Numbered from the stretch's first letter, positions 47,127-58,030 are shown. The stretch is 64,000 nt of DNA from Gemmataceae bacterium (GCA_025055795.1 JANWVV010000019.1:1-64000), one strand, 5' to 3'. Numbers and translations are program-made. Notes: generated by a model not told the origin, from the letters alone.

Positions 47127-48422
47127 TCAACGGTTTGTGGAAGATGGCCGGTTGACGGTGGAGTCGAGGTAGCGGCGATGAGGGGCAGCCAGCTCGGGGC
47201 GTCCTTGCTGCTCGTAATATTCTGCCAGGGTTTGGTGGGTAGCATGGTGGTCGGCTTGCACTTCCAGGGCGGATTGCAACCAGCGCAGTCCCTGGGTGTG
47301 CTGACCGTTACGCAGGAACAGTTCGCCGAGTTGGCGGCGTAGTTCCGGGTCCCAGGGCTGCTCGCCGATGCGTTTGGCCAATTGTCCTGCCCGTCGCAGG
47401 TCGTGGTCGCAGCGTCGCCATTTTTCCTCGGCCTGCCGGACCTCCTCGGCCGGGGCGCCGGACTGCTGAAGGGCCTGGAACAGACAGTACCAGTTGTCCG
47501 GCGTAGACGGGTCTCGTTCGACGGCTCGACGCAAATCACTAATGGCCTGCGGCAGATCGCCCACCTGCAAGTACCAGCGCCCTCGTAACCAGTAAGCCCG
47601 CCCCTGCTGGGTGTTGTCGTGGATCAGAGCATCCAACAGGGACAAAGCCGCATCGGCCTGACCTTGAAGCAAGTGGCACTCGGCCAGTAACAAGCGGGCC
47701 TCCTCATCGGCAGGGTGGTCCTGCAGCAGTTGCTGCAACAGGGTAGCAGCTTCGTCCAGCTGTTCACGCCGCTGGATCAGCAAGCGGGCCAGTCCCAAGC
47801 GGGGGAGTGGGTCGGCAGGGGCCCGACGGGACCACTCTCGCCAGGCGGCTACCGTCTCGGGACTGTTGGGATGCAAACGCTCCAGCACCTGCGCACGGTA
47901 CTTCCAAGCGGTCGCTGAGGCGGGACGCAACTCCACCCAGCGGGCCGTAACAGGACCGGCCTCAGGCAGCCGGAACTGACTCAGCAAACGCGGGGCCAGC
48001 ACCGCGGCTATCAGAGCCGCCTCCTGGGCACCTCCCTGGTGATACCACGTCCATAGCTGGGCCTCGACGCTGCGATCACCTTCCGCATACCGTAACAAGG
48101 CTTTTTCCAGGGCTACTTGCCGCTCGTCGTATCCGAGCCGTTCTGCCTGCAGCAGATGCTGCCGCGCCCGGGTCAATTCCCCCACACACCGCAAGGCGCG
48201 GGCATACGCCCCTTGCCAGGCGGCGGTATACTCCCACAAAAACCGACACGCTTCTAACCGCTGGCGTGCCTCGGCCCAATCGTCCCGTTCCTCCGCCTGC
48301 AGGGCCGCCTGCCAATCACTGACATAATGGACATATTTTATCAATATCCAAATGAACAAAAAAGATGAAATTGTCAAAACAAGCGATTGGGCCACGCGTC
48401 TGCGATTGAACCAGCGATTCAT
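47127..48422 (-). CDS. Membrane-anchored TPR-repeat protein
   Basis: This 431-residue protein has an N-terminal membrane helix (VAQSLVLTISSFLFIWILIK, about residues 10-29) followed by about ten helix-turn-helix TPR repeats. Clear units include DDWAEARQRLEACRFLW, LLQQLLQDHPADEEARLLL, DAALSLLDALIHDNTQQGRA and LPQAISDLRRAVERDPSTPD. TPR domains assemble protein complexes, so the protein probably scaffolds something outside the membrane. It lies 209 bases downstream of the glycosyltransferase gene on the same strand, and so may serve glycan or exopolysaccharide assembly. That is only inferred from position. Confidence 0.8.
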   Translation of the reverse strand: MNRWFNRRRVAQSLVLTISSFLFIWILIKYVHYVSDWQAALQAEERDDWAEARQRLEACRFLWEYTAAWQGAYARALRCVGELTRARQHLLQAERLGYDERQVALEKALLRYAEGDRSVEAQLWTWYHQGGAQEAALIAAVLAPRLLSQFRLPEAGPVTARWVELRPASATAWKYRAQVLERLHPNSPETVAAWREWSRRAPADPLPRLGLARLLIQRREQLDEAATLLQQLLQDHPADEEARLLLAECHLLQGQADAALSLLDALIHDNTQQGRAYWLRGRWYLQVGDLPQAISDLRRAVERDPSTPDNWYCLFQALQQSGAPAEEVRQAEEKWRRCDHDLRRAGQLAKRIGEQPWDPELRRQLGELFLRNGQHTQGLRWLQSALEVQADHHATHQTLAEYYEQQGRPELAAPHRRYLDSTVNRPSSTNR

Positions 48423-48631
48423 TATCGTCGCGGCCTCGTGTAACCGTGTGCTGGCATTTTCAGGGTGAACTCAGACTAGTCCCGCTCCCGGACCAGGGTG
48501 TACCACGTTTTATTGTAAAGTAAAAAATCCACTTTGAGGATAACCTAGCGGGGGATCTGTCAAAAACATCCAATCTGCGGGCGTTGGGCAAGGGAGATGG
48601 CAACCTGGAAGGCGTAGTGGACCGGATCGGT

Positions 48632-49681
48632 TCAGATGCGGTACAGGCCCAGTTGGTACAGGCGGTTGTAAAGAACGTGGCGGATCATGTAGCTTCGCAT
48701 GTGACGGCGGATATCCTCGAGGGTAACGGGCCGGCCATGCAAGCGTTGTCGCAAGCGGTCCATTTCCGGCGTTCCTTTGCTAGCCAGTTCCGCTGTGGTT
48801 TTCTGCTCGGCATGAACGCGGAAGGCACCCAGGAAACGGGGCAGGCGGACAAAGCGCGCCCCTGCTTCCCGGAAACGCAGCAGCAGGTCCCAATCCAAAG
48901 CAAATTGGAATGATTCGTCCAGCCCGCCCACTCGTTCCCACAAGCGGCGACGCCAGAACAGGGTTTCCTGAGGCACGTAGTCGGCCCATTGGAGCATCGT
49001 GTCACTATGGGGGGGGAGCACCCAGCGTCCGACTTCTCGCCCTTGGGTATCGATGATAATACGATGGCCGTAAACGACATCCACGTCGGGATGACAGGCA
49101 AAAAACGCGGCCACATAGTGCAGGGTACCGGGTAGGAACAGATCGTCGGAGTTCAGCCAGGCCATGATTTGTCCATTTGTAGTTTTCTGGAATCCTTTAT
49201 TGATGGCATGGGCCTGGCCCCGATCCTTGCCGGATTCAACGGCGTGCAAGCGGTGGCGATACCGTGCAAGAATCTCTCCTGTCTGGTCGGTGGAGCCGCC
49301 ATCCTGAATGACGTATTCCAGGGCCGGATAGTTCTGATCCAGCACACTGCGGATAGTAGCCTCTAGAAAGCGGCCCTGGTTGTACGAAGGGGTGACAATG
49401 GAAAAAGAAGGCGGGGGCTGGGGTAAAGGCGGCAGACGATAGTAACGTCGGGGCAGCCGCAGCGGACGCGGGGAATAATGCACCAGGCGGTTGAGTTGAG
49501 CGCCTACCAGCAGTGCCAGGTAGCGTCGCCAGCGGCCACGCCAGGTCATGCTGTGCACAAATCGTTCCAACTCCAGCAACTTAGAGCGCAACTGTTGCAC
49601 TTCCCGCTGCAGCTCACCGATCAGGGCCGTGGCGGATGTTTCTGCCTGATCTACCGTCTGTTGCTCTATCGTACTGGCCAT
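48632..49681 (-). CDS. Family 2 glycosyltransferase with N-terminal coil
   Basis: This 349-residue GT-A enzyme begins with a coiled stretch (ELQREVQQLRSKLLELERFV) and then the catalytic domain. Motifs are FSIVTPSYNQGRFLEATIRS, IQDGGSTDQTGEILARY, MAWLNSDDLFLPG with the metal-binding DD, ETLFWRRRLWERVGGLDESF and DWDLLLRFREAG with the ED-like acceptor base. The segment around FRVHAEQKT is near the family end. The start is not certain: ATG at 49681 or 49690, neither with a strong ribosome site. It lies in the same minus-strand region as GDP-fucose synthase and the TPR protein. A terminator-like hairpin separates it from the former. Confidence 0.87.
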   Translation of the reverse strand: MASTIEQQTVDQAETSATALIGELQREVQQLRSKLLELERFVHSMTWRGRWRRYLALLVGAQLNRLVHYSPRPLRLPRRYYRLPPLPQPPPSFSIVTPSYNQGRFLEATIRSVLDQNYPALEYVIQDGGSTDQTGEILARYRHRLHAVESGKDRGQAHAINKGFQKTTNGQIMAWLNSDDLFLPGTLHYVAAFFACHPDVDVVYGHRIIIDTQGREVGRWVLPPHSDTMLQWADYVPQETLFWRRRLWERVGGLDESFQFALDWDLLLRFREAGARFVRLPRFLGAFRVHAEQKTTAELASKGTPEMDRLRQRLHGRPVTLEDIRRHMRSYMIRHVLYNRLYQLGLYRI

Positions 49682-49779
49682 CGAAATCATCCATCCATGA
49701 AGTAATGCCCTGACTGCGTTGCAGGGCACGCGGTCCTCGCCATTTTCCCCAGGCCGGGGGGACCAATGTGTATCCCCAT

Positions 49780-49797
49780 AAAAGCCCGTTTGCGGGC
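49780..49797 (-). terminator. Hairpin with T-run after GDP-fucose synthase
   Basis: On the minus strand GCCCG-CAAA-CGGGC forms a five-pair hairpin followed by TTTT. It lies about 95 bases downstream of the GDP-fucose synthase stop and before the glycosyltransferase start, so it may end that transcript. Confidence 0.5.
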
Positions 49798-49892
49798 AGC
49801 GGATCCTGACTTACGGCTACAGGCAGGGCCGTTTCGTTTGTAGCTTGTCGTTGGGGTTTTCCAGAACTCGTTCTGGTATGGGTGGAAATAGA

Positions 49893-51173
<1,281 letters not shown>

Positions 51174-51944
51174 TCATTCGAGTCGCCAGGGGTGGCGTTG
51201 CAATTCGTTGAGGCGGACGTGATCGGTCAGGTCGAATTTCAAGGGCGTGATCGTGATGTAACCTTCGGCCAGGGCCTCGACGTCGGTGCCCGGGTGCGGA
51301 TCGGGACACAGGAACTCCGGGCTGGCCCAGAAGTAGGTACGTCCGCGGGGGTTGACGCGTCGGTCGAATTTTTCTGTGTAGGGTGAAACATTCTGGGGCA
51401 GGACCTTGATTCCCTTGACGGGGCCCCGCTCCAGCACCGGGATATTGACGTTGAAAAGCGACCCCGCTGGCGGTGGCAGGGCCAGGATCTGCTCGATCAC
51501 CACACGGGCATACCGAGCAGCGGTCGGAAAATCATAAATCTTTTTGTCATATTCCAGAGAAATGGCAATGGCTGTGTGGCCATAGAAGGCACCTTCGATG
51601 GCCGCGGCCACCGTGCCGGAGTACAGCACGTTGATTCCCGCATTGCTACCGGCATTCAATCCGCTAATGATGACATCGGGACGTTCCGGGAGCAATTCCA
51701 GCAGTGCCAGTTTGACACAATCGGCCGGCCGGCCCTCTACCGCCCAGCCAACGAAGGTCACCCCATCGTCGTCGAAAACTTCGCTTATGAGCAGGGGATT
51801 CAGGAGCGTGACCGAGTGGCCGGCTGCACTTTGTTCCGTAGCTGGGGCCACCACCGTCACGGTGCCCAACTTGAGCAGTTCCTGGCGGAGAAAACGTAAG
51901 CCGGGGGCATAAATACCATCGTCGTTAGTCAGCAGGATCCGCAT
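51174..51944 (-). CDS. surE: 5'/3'-nucleotidase SurE
   Basis: SurE (256 residues, usual length) is a metal-dependent phosphatase acting on nucleoside monophosphates and related compounds, linked to survival in stationary phase. The metal site DD and its neighbours are in MRILLTNDDGIYAPGL; the Ser in PATEQSAAGHSVTL, the Asn in IISGLNAGSNAGINVLYSGT and the region SNAGINVLYSGTVAAAIEG are family signatures. The C-terminal GYITITPLKFDLT is also typical. It is isolated, with divergent transcription relative to the kinase-tubulin gene. Confidence 0.95.
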   Translation of the reverse strand: MRILLTNDDGIYAPGLRFLRQELLKLGTVTVVAPATEQSAAGHSVTLLNPLLISEVFDDDGVTFVGWAVEGRPADCVKLALLELLPERPDVIISGLNAGSNAGINVLYSGTVAAAIEGAFYGHTAIAISLEYDKKIYDFPTAARYARVVIEQILALPPPAGSLFNVNIPVLERGPVKGIKVLPQNVSPYTEKFDRRVNPRGRTYFWASPEFLCPDPHPGTDVEALAEGYITITPLKFDLTDHVRLNELQRHPWRLE

Positions 51945-52375
51945 GATCGTCCACCAGAATGCTTAGGATAAAGGCCAATAGCTCCAGGTTTTATTCAAGA
52001 AAGCCACTGGCGAAATGTCTCCAATAGCAATGGCCAAGGGTCGGGCTCGCCAGGGCAGCAGAGGAGCAGCGGAGACTACCCGCAGGAGTGGGTGCGGGGC
52101 AATGGGGAAGGCCCCCTCCAGGGGCATCACGCCAGGTCAAAAAGAGAAACAGCCAGCCTATGCAGAGGTGCGACAAAAAAACGTCAAATGCCACTTTCTT
52201 TGTGAGCACATAATTGAGGTATGGACACAAGGGGATTGTCGGAATTGGCAGCATTGCGGGAAAAAGCTACACGGAGCGATTGGACAGAGTTGTGGTCGTG
52301 CATTAGGTTTGTTTGAATGCTGCATGAGCAAGGGCGTGTGGGTAGCGACAGACTCGCCGAGCCGGTTGCAAATTT
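51945..52375. other. Divergent intergenic region, no gene seen
   Basis: About 430 bases between surE and the kinase-tubulin gene. A 147-codon plus-strand frame (52015-52458) overlaps the kinase start and shows no family features, so it is rejected. No strong ribosome site is visible before the kinase ATG at 52376. Confidence 0.4.
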
Positions 52376-55300
52376 ATGAACTGGATGCGCGAGCCGGGCA
52401 CAGAACCTTTGCCGGGGTATCGCCTGCTGGAACCAATTGGCAGTGGCGGCTTCGGTGAGGTATGGAAATGTCTGGCCCCCGGTGGCATCCACAAAGCCAT
52501 CAAGTTCGTCTATGGCAACCTGCACGACCTGGACCTGGAAGATCGACGCGCTCAGCAGGAACTCAAAGCCTTAGAACGCGTCAAGCAAGTCCGTCATCCC
52601 TTCCTCTTATCCATTGAGCAGATCCAGGAAATCGACGGTGAGCTGATCATCGTCATGGAGCTGGCGGATCAGAACCTGCATGAGTGTTTTTTAGGGTATC
52701 AGCAACGGGGTCTGCCCGGCATCCCCCGGGAAAAACTGCTGGGCTATCTGGACGACGCGGCCGTAGGATTGGACTATCTCATCGAAAAGCACGGCCTGCA
52801 GCATCTGGACGTCAAACCCCGCAATCTGTTTCTGGTGGCCGATCGAGTCAAGGTAGCAGATTTTGGTCTGGTCAAAACGCTGGAGCGGTCGAGTGTGTCG
52901 GGCCTGATGGGCGGGGTGACCCCGCTATATGCCGCCCCCGAAACGTTTGCCAACAAGATCAGCCGGCACTCGGATCAGTACAGCCTGGCCATTGTTTACA
53001 TCGAATTGTTGACTGGACGGCGACCCTTTGATGGTAAGAATATCCGGCAACTGGCGTTGCAACACATGACGGCTGCGCCGGACCTGTCGATGTTGCCGGA
53101 AGCGGAACGGGAGATTGTGGCTCGGGCCCTGGCCAAGGATCCCGAGCAGCGTTTTCCCAGTTGCACCGCCTTTATCCGGACACTGGCCGCACTCTATCGT
53201 CCCGTTGGCGTACTGCCCTCGTTGGATAACTTGAGCTGGGGCACCCTTTCGCTTCCCTCGATGGCCCAGTTGTCCATGCCGGAGATCCCCGCGGCGGTAT
53301 CTCCGGAGCAGGATGGGACAGGTTCAGCTTCCAGTACCACGCCTCCGACCCCTGCACTGGTCCGTTCGCCGTCACGGAGAGTCTCGGAAGAACAACGAGC
53401 ATTAGAGGCGACCGTACCCCAGACCGAAACGGGCACTCTGCGTCCGACGCTACTGCTCGGGATTGGTAGTTTCGGGCGGCGTGCCTTGCAGGAGATCCGG
53501 CGACGTCTGGTCGACCGGCTGGGTGAAGCCTCCCAATGGCCCGCCTTACGGTTTGTCTACGTTGATTGCGATCCGGAAGCGACGGTCAAAGCCTTGGCAG
53601 GCCCACCCGAAGCCGCTTTGCACTCCGAGGAGATCCTGCTGCTACCTCTGCAACCGGTGACCCAATACCGGCGGCGGCAACTGGACCAGATTCTGGAATG
53701 GCTTCCGCGGGAGAAATTGTACAGTCTGCCCCGCAGCCTGCAAGCAGGAGGGGTACGGGCTTTCGGACGGCTCGCCTTTTGTGATCACTACCTCCGTTTT
53801 GCCGCCCGCCTCAAACGGGAGGTCCACCTGGCTACCCATCCAGAAGCTTTACGTCAGACGGCTGCCCAAACGGGCCTCAACGTCCGGGATGCCGTACCCC
53901 AAGTACTGGTGTTTGCTAGTGTCGGTGGCGGATCGGGCGGCATGCTGCTGGACGTCGGCCATGCCATCCGTCGTCTTCTGCAGCGGTTACCCAGCGGGCA
54001 AGCGGCACCTCTGACGGCATTTGTATACCTGGGGGCGCCTACCGATCCCTCCACCCCGGATCAGGAACTGGCCAACGTTGTCGCTGGCCTGACCGAACTA
54101 CATCACTATGCCGATCCCGACGTGCTGTTTGTGGCCCAATATGGTGGTCCCGATGGTCTGCGGCTCGAAGCTCACGGGCTGCCCTTCAGTGCGACGTACC
54201 TGCTGGTGCTGGAAGAACGCAGCGGGGCGGCTTTCCGCCGTTGTTTAGCCCGTCTGGCTTCGTATGTCAGCAACGAGCTGACCACGCCATTGGGTAGAGC
54301 CCTGGAGGCGCACCGTGTCCGTCCGCCGGCCCCCGGACGCACCCCCTTCCGTAGCTTTGGTGTGTACAACCTGTGGTACCCCCGCGGACTGCTGCTGCGG
54401 GCCGTGGCCCACAAATTGTGCGTCCAATTATTACAACGCTGGGCGGATGATGGACCGCCGGACGATCTGACGGCCATCACAGCCCTCGTTACCCATCTGA
54501 CTCAGCCCAGTAGTTTCCTGCCGGAGGTTGGCCCTTCGGCTCCAGCGAGCCCTGTGCCACCGTGGTGGCAGGAAACCACCGAAGCGGTCAGCCGCTGGTT
54601 GCAAGAGCTGGAACAGCAATGGCCGGCGGTTGCCAAAGTGGGTCAGGTAGCTCAGTGGGCCCGCACCGTCTGGGAACAAACCCGGGAATGGATCGGCTTG
54701 CGGGGTGGGCCGTCCCGGGACTCCACCTTTTTCCGGAGTCGCCTGCACCGGCAACTGGAGGAACGGCTCCGCCGCCTGGCCGAAACCTGGGTGCAGGAGT
54801 GCTGGACGCAACTGCTGCCCCTGGCCGAGCGTCCAGGCCAACGGCTGGCTGGGCTGGATCAGGCCGTCCAGCTTCTGGGCGAGTGGTGCGACCGTCAGGC
54901 AATGGTTGGTGAACAGCAGGCGGAACAGTTGTCCGTTGCGGGGCGACAGGCCTACGCCGACCTGCAGGCTGCCCTCGACGCCTGCCAGGATGGCACCGGC
55001 GCCTTACCCTTGCTGGGCAGCCGGGGGGCCCGGTCGCTGCGTCACTTCGTCGAGCAGCATCGCCACTTCGTCCAGTTACGCCTGCGGGAAATCTGGCAGG
55101 AAGCAGCCGCAGCCTTCTACCGACTGGCCCGCCAGCGATTGGAAGAAAAACGGCGCGAGACCGAAACGGCCCGGCTCCGCCTACGCGAAATTGCCCGCCG
55201 GCTCCAAAGTGATGGTGATTGCAACACCGCTACCGACACTCCCGGACGCCTCGGCGGAAAAGGACTAACCCCTCCAGCAACCGGTAATTCCGCCGAGAGA

Positions 55301-55960
55301 AAAATGCCAAGCGGGGATAAACTCCTCGAAGAAGGAACCGGGCAACTGCTGCTGCCAGAAGGCGAAGCCCATTGGGAACAGGCTGTCCAACACCTGGCGG
55401 CCCGCTGGACGACCGAACAATTACTGCACCTGGAGCAAACTCTGGATCAGCTCGTACTTGCTCCCCGCGGGGGACTGCTGGCCGTATGCCGCCTGCACGC
55501 CGATCTGGACCGCCTGCTGGTTACCCCGCTGATCGATCAAACCGTGGCCTACCTGGCGGAACAACTGCCGAACCACGACGTCGCCGCTGTCGAACGGCGG
55601 CAGGCCGCTACCTGTCACCCCTCTAGGATCCAGCAGCTGCGGGAATACGTGCGCCTGGCCGCTCCACCACTGGGAGCTAACGATGGCGAAGAGCAAGTCT
55701 ACCTGACCGCTCCTGCCACCGAGGCGGGACGGCAACTTGCCCAGGAATTACGCCAGGTGATACCCGGCAGTCTTTTCATCGAGGTCCATGGTTGCGTGAG
55801 TGACATTCTGTTTTGCCGCGAACACGGCGGCCTGCGCTGCGAAGACCTTGTCCCTTTACTTCTGCCGGCACTACCCGCTTACCAGGAGGCTTGTAACCAC
55901 ATCCTAACCAACCCCCACTGCCGCCACGACGTTCTGGAATGGCTGCCACTATGGGAGTAA
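52376..55960 (+). CDS. Protein kinase fused to a tubulin-like (PF13809-type) GTPase domain
   Basis: This 1194-residue protein is a fusion. Residues about 15-275 are a Ser/Thr kinase with glycine loop IGSGGFGEVW (21-30), K43, HLDVKPRN (143-150, D145 and N150) and DFG (162-164). The usual HRD is HLD, so it is a non-RD kinase. A Pro/Ser-rich linker (about 290-350) follows. From about 355 the protein reads LLLGIGSFGRRALQEIRRRL, then VYVDCDPEATVKAL, and at 510-522 LVFASVGGGSGG, the GTP-binding glycine motif of tubulin/FtsZ. This matches the bacterial tubulin-like family. A long helical, Arg/Gln-rich C-terminal half (about 700-1194) has no recognised domain. No membrane helix is seen. It is transcribed alone; the GTP use and kinase substrates are unknown. 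GTPase loop position was read by eye. Confidence 0.85.
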   Translation: MNWMREPGTEPLPGYRLLEPIGSGGFGEVWKCLAPGGIHKAIKFVYGNLHDLDLEDRRAQQELKALERVKQVRHPFLLSIEQIQEIDGELIIVMELADQNLHECFLGYQQRGLPGIPREKLLGYLDDAAVGLDYLIEKHGLQHLDVKPRNLFLVADRVKVADFGLVKTLERSSVSGLMGGVTPLYAAPETFANKISRHSDQYSLAIVYIELLTGRRPFDGKNIRQLALQHMTAAPDLSMLPEAEREIVARALAKDPEQRFPSCTAFIRTLAALYRPVGVLPSLDNLSWGTLSLPSMAQLSMPEIPAAVSPEQDGTGSASSTTPPTPALVRSPSRRVSEEQRALEATVPQTETGTLRPTLLLGIGSFGRRALQEIRRRLVDRLGEASQWPALRFVYVDCDPEATVKALAGPPEAALHSEEILLLPLQPVTQYRRRQLDQILEWLPREKLYSLPRSLQAGGVRAFGRLAFCDHYLRFAARLKREVHLATHPEALRQTAAQTGLNVRDAVPQVLVFASVGGGSGGMLLDVGHAIRRLLQRLPSGQAAPLTAFVYLGAPTDPSTPDQELANVVAGLTELHHYADPDVLFVAQYGGPDGLRLEAHGLPFSATYLLVLEERSGAAFRRCLARLASYVSNELTTPLGRALEAHRVRPPAPGRTPFRSFGVYNLWYPRGLLLRAVAHKLCVQLLQRWADDGPPDDLTAITALVTHLTQPSSFLPEVGPSAPASPVPPWWQETTEAVSRWLQELEQQWPAVAKVGQVAQWARTVWEQTREWIGLRGGPSRDSTFFRSRLHRQLEERLRRLAETWVQECWTQLLPLAERPGQRLAGLDQAVQLLGEWCDRQAMVGEQQAEQLSVAGRQAYADLQAALDACQDGTGALPLLGSRGARSLRHFVEQHRHFVQLRLREIWQEAAAAFYRLARQRLEEKRRETETARLRLREIARRLQSDGDCNTATDTPGRLGGKGLTPPATGNSAERKMPSGDKLLEEGTGQLLLPEGEAHWEQAVQHLAARWTTEQLLHLEQTLDQLVLAPRGGLLAVCRLHADLDRLLVTPLIDQTVAYLAEQLPNHDVAAVERRQAATCHPSRIQQLREYVRLAAPPLGANDGEEQVYLTAPATEAGRQLAQELRQVIPGSLFIEVHGCVSDILFCREHGGLRCEDLVPLLLPALPAYQEACNHILTNPHCRHDVLEWLPLWE

Positions 55961-56371
55961 CAGACGCCCCGTTTATGGAAGAAATGGACGCGGCGGGCCA
56001 CCGTCAAGCAGAGTCGCCTTCGGGTCGCAGGACCGCTGATCCGCCACCAGCACGCTGCCCACGATCATCCCCGGCAGTAAGGACTTTTTAATCCTCATGG
56101 CAACTTATGGTAAAGGCACCTGAAATTGTGTTAACGCCAGAAGGAAGATGCCCACCCGCTGCTTAGCCAGGTTTCACCATGCTGGTGCCAAGCCTCTGTG
56201 ACAACAAGTTTTGGTGAAACCTGGAAAACCTCGCAGAACCAGGCTAGCCGGGATCCACATCTTCAGAAACTCAGAAGGGACCTCCAAGGGGTAACAAACT
56301 CAAGCAACCGCTTAGGTAGTAATCGGAACCGGTGTGGTCCTTTGGGGAACGTCGGGAAGTCGTGCCAAGGG
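55961..56371. other. Convergent intergenic region with a long inverted repeat
   Basis: About 410 bases between the ends of the kinase-tubulin gene and the secreted DUF1570-like gene. The only structure seen is the inverted repeat at 56167-56224; no coding frame with a ribosome site was seen. Confidence 0.45.
56167..56224. repeat. Perfect 13-base inverted repeat between convergent genes
   Basis: CCAGGTTTCACCA (56167-56179) and its exact complement TGGTGAAACCTGG (56212-56224) enclose a 32-base loop. It lies between the 3' ends of two genes, where it could act as a two-way transcription stop or mRNA end structure, but neither side has a T-run. Confidence 0.6.
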
Positions 56372-58030
56372 CTATCGTCCGCCGATGGTCCCTGGTGTGG
56401 CTACTGGGTCGGAGGGGGTGTGGTTGCCGGTCAGCAGCCAGCGTTTCCAAGCTGCTTCCAGGGCCGTAGGGGTATCGAAGCCGTACTGACGCTTCAGGGC
56501 GGACGTTAGGCCGTAGCGTTGGGCATCGCGCAGGAAGAGGGTGAAGTTGCGTTCGCCCCCACCGGTCTGAATGAGGAAGTCGGTCAGGCAGACACTTTGG
56601 CAGCAGAAGGGGGTAACCCGTTCGGGGGGACAATCGCGGTAAGCCAGCAGTGTGGCCAGGGGTAAGGTCTCGCCGTTGTGCAAAAGACGCAACAGGGTAC
56701 GGCGGTAGCGGTCCACTTCGGCCGTGCCGGTCACTCGAACAGCCATCCCTTCAATGGCCCAGCGGGGCGGAGCCTGTTGCGGAAACAGGTCGGCTAGTAC
56801 CACATGCATCAGTTCCCGACGGAGCAATTGGTGGAGTTGCTCCGTCGTGTCGCTCCGCAGATCCACCCGTCGGGCGGTCACACGACCAGCCTGTAGCGTA
56901 ACCTGAGCGACCCCTCCGTAGGAGACCGGCAGGCCGGTGGCCTGGCTGAAGGACGCGTCACTGGCATGCAGGACGACGTCACACTTGGGCTGCCAGTCTG
57001 CGGCGGGCGGACCGCTCCAGCGGTTGAACAGTTCGTGCCGGTATTGTTCGGCGGCCCGGCCCAGTTGTTCCAAATATTCCCGCGGCCCGCTGCCCTGGAT
57101 CCGGAAACTGGCTGTTTCGATTTGCAAAACGGGTGTGTCTGCTGTCGGGATTCCTTGCCCTGCTGGTCGGGGGCGTCCCTGTTGGGCCTTCTGCTGAGCG
57201 GCGGTGGCCAATCGCTCGGCGTAGCGACGCAGTTCGCTATCGGTAGGGAGCAAGGCAGCGGCCGCCTGCAACTCGGCCGCCACCGTGGCGTACGTCTCGA
57301 CTGTCACCTCCGACTGCTGCAGCCGTTCGACGGCCTGACACACCCGACAGTACGCCCAAGCGGCTTTGTGTTCCGCCGACAGTTGGGGAACCTGGGCAAA
57401 TCGTCGGGCCGCCTCGGCGTATCGCTTCTGCTGAAACAGCAGGACGGCTTCGTTGAGCAAGCGGCTCTCATCTTGCTGTTGGGCTGGTGTCGTTTGCGAG
57501 GGGGGTGGTACGAACGTGGTCGCTGGTGCAGGTGGGGTGTCTTTGGCAGGAGTGCTCTCTGTCTCAGCGGTCTGCCTCTCGGGAGGCACTACTTTCGCTG
57601 CTGCCGGCAGGCTCGCTGCTCCCCCTCCTGCTCCCAATGGCGAAACCGATGCCCCACCTGACGCACAGGGCTGGAGCAACTCGATGTAGCGTCGCAACTG
57701 GTCAATGCGTTCGTCCCGGCTCCCCGCCTGCTCCCATTGGGTCAGTTCCGCCTGGTAGGCCTGGCGTAGCAGCTCAAGATAAGCCGAGTTGCCGTCAGCC
57801 AGTGGCAGAACCGCTTCCAACTGGCGGACCGCTTCCGATGGCTGGTGTTGCTCCAACAAGTGGCGTGCCGCTGCCATAGCTCGCTGGATCGCCAGGCGAC
57901 TTTCCAGCTTGTCTGGATGGGGGGAAGCAGCGGGAATTGGACCAGGTGATTGGCCTGTCTGTGCCCCTGACGGGGATGAGGCCCAAACGACCACGGTCGA
58001 CGCGACCAGTAAAACACTCCGGCTTCGCAT
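56372..58030 (-). CDS. Secreted DUF1570-like protein with a degenerate metalloprotease motif
   Basis: This 552-residue protein has a signal peptide (residues 1-24, ending SSPSGA). Repeat-rich helices with TPR-like character follow, around PSEAVRQLEAVLPLADG and KRYAEAARRFAQVPQLSAEH. The C-terminal domain resembles the DUF1570 peptidase-like domain of planctomycetes: LLRRELMHVVLADLF (codons at 56804-56818 for RELMH), PPRWAIEGMAVRVTG and LKRQYGFDTPTALEAAWKRW. The first His of the usual HExxH zinc motif is an Arg here, so metalloprotease activity may be lost. The ATG at 58030 has AGGGAAG eight bases upstream. It is expected in the periplasm or outside the cell. The domain assignment is from pattern and memory. 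Confidence 0.7.
   Translation of the reverse strand: MRSRSVLLVASTVVVWASSPSGAQTGQSPGPIPAASPHPDKLESRLAIQRAMAAARHLLEQHQPSEAVRQLEAVLPLADGNSAYLELLRQAYQAELTQWEQAGSRDERIDQLRRYIELLQPCASGGASVSPLGAGGGAASLPAAAKVVPPERQTAETESTPAKDTPPAPATTFVPPPSQTTPAQQQDESRLLNEAVLLFQQKRYAEAARRFAQVPQLSAEHKAAWAYCRVCQAVERLQQSEVTVETYATVAAELQAAAALLPTDSELRRYAERLATAAQQKAQQGRPRPAGQGIPTADTPVLQIETASFRIQGSGPREYLEQLGRAAEQYRHELFNRWSGPPAADWQPKCDVVLHASDASFSQATGLPVSYGGVAQVTLQAGRVTARRVDLRSDTTEQLHQLLRRELMHVVLADLFPQQAPPRWAIEGMAVRVTGTAEVDRYRRTLLRLLHNGETLPLATLLAYRDCPPERVTPFCCQSVCLTDFLIQTGGGERNFTLFLRDAQRYGLTSALKRQYGFDTPTALEAAWKRWLLTGNHTPSDPVATPGTIGGR

Noticed and set aside
52015..52458. 147-codon plus-strand frame before the kinase gene
   Set aside because: It overlaps the kinase start in another frame, shows no domain, and has an odd composition.
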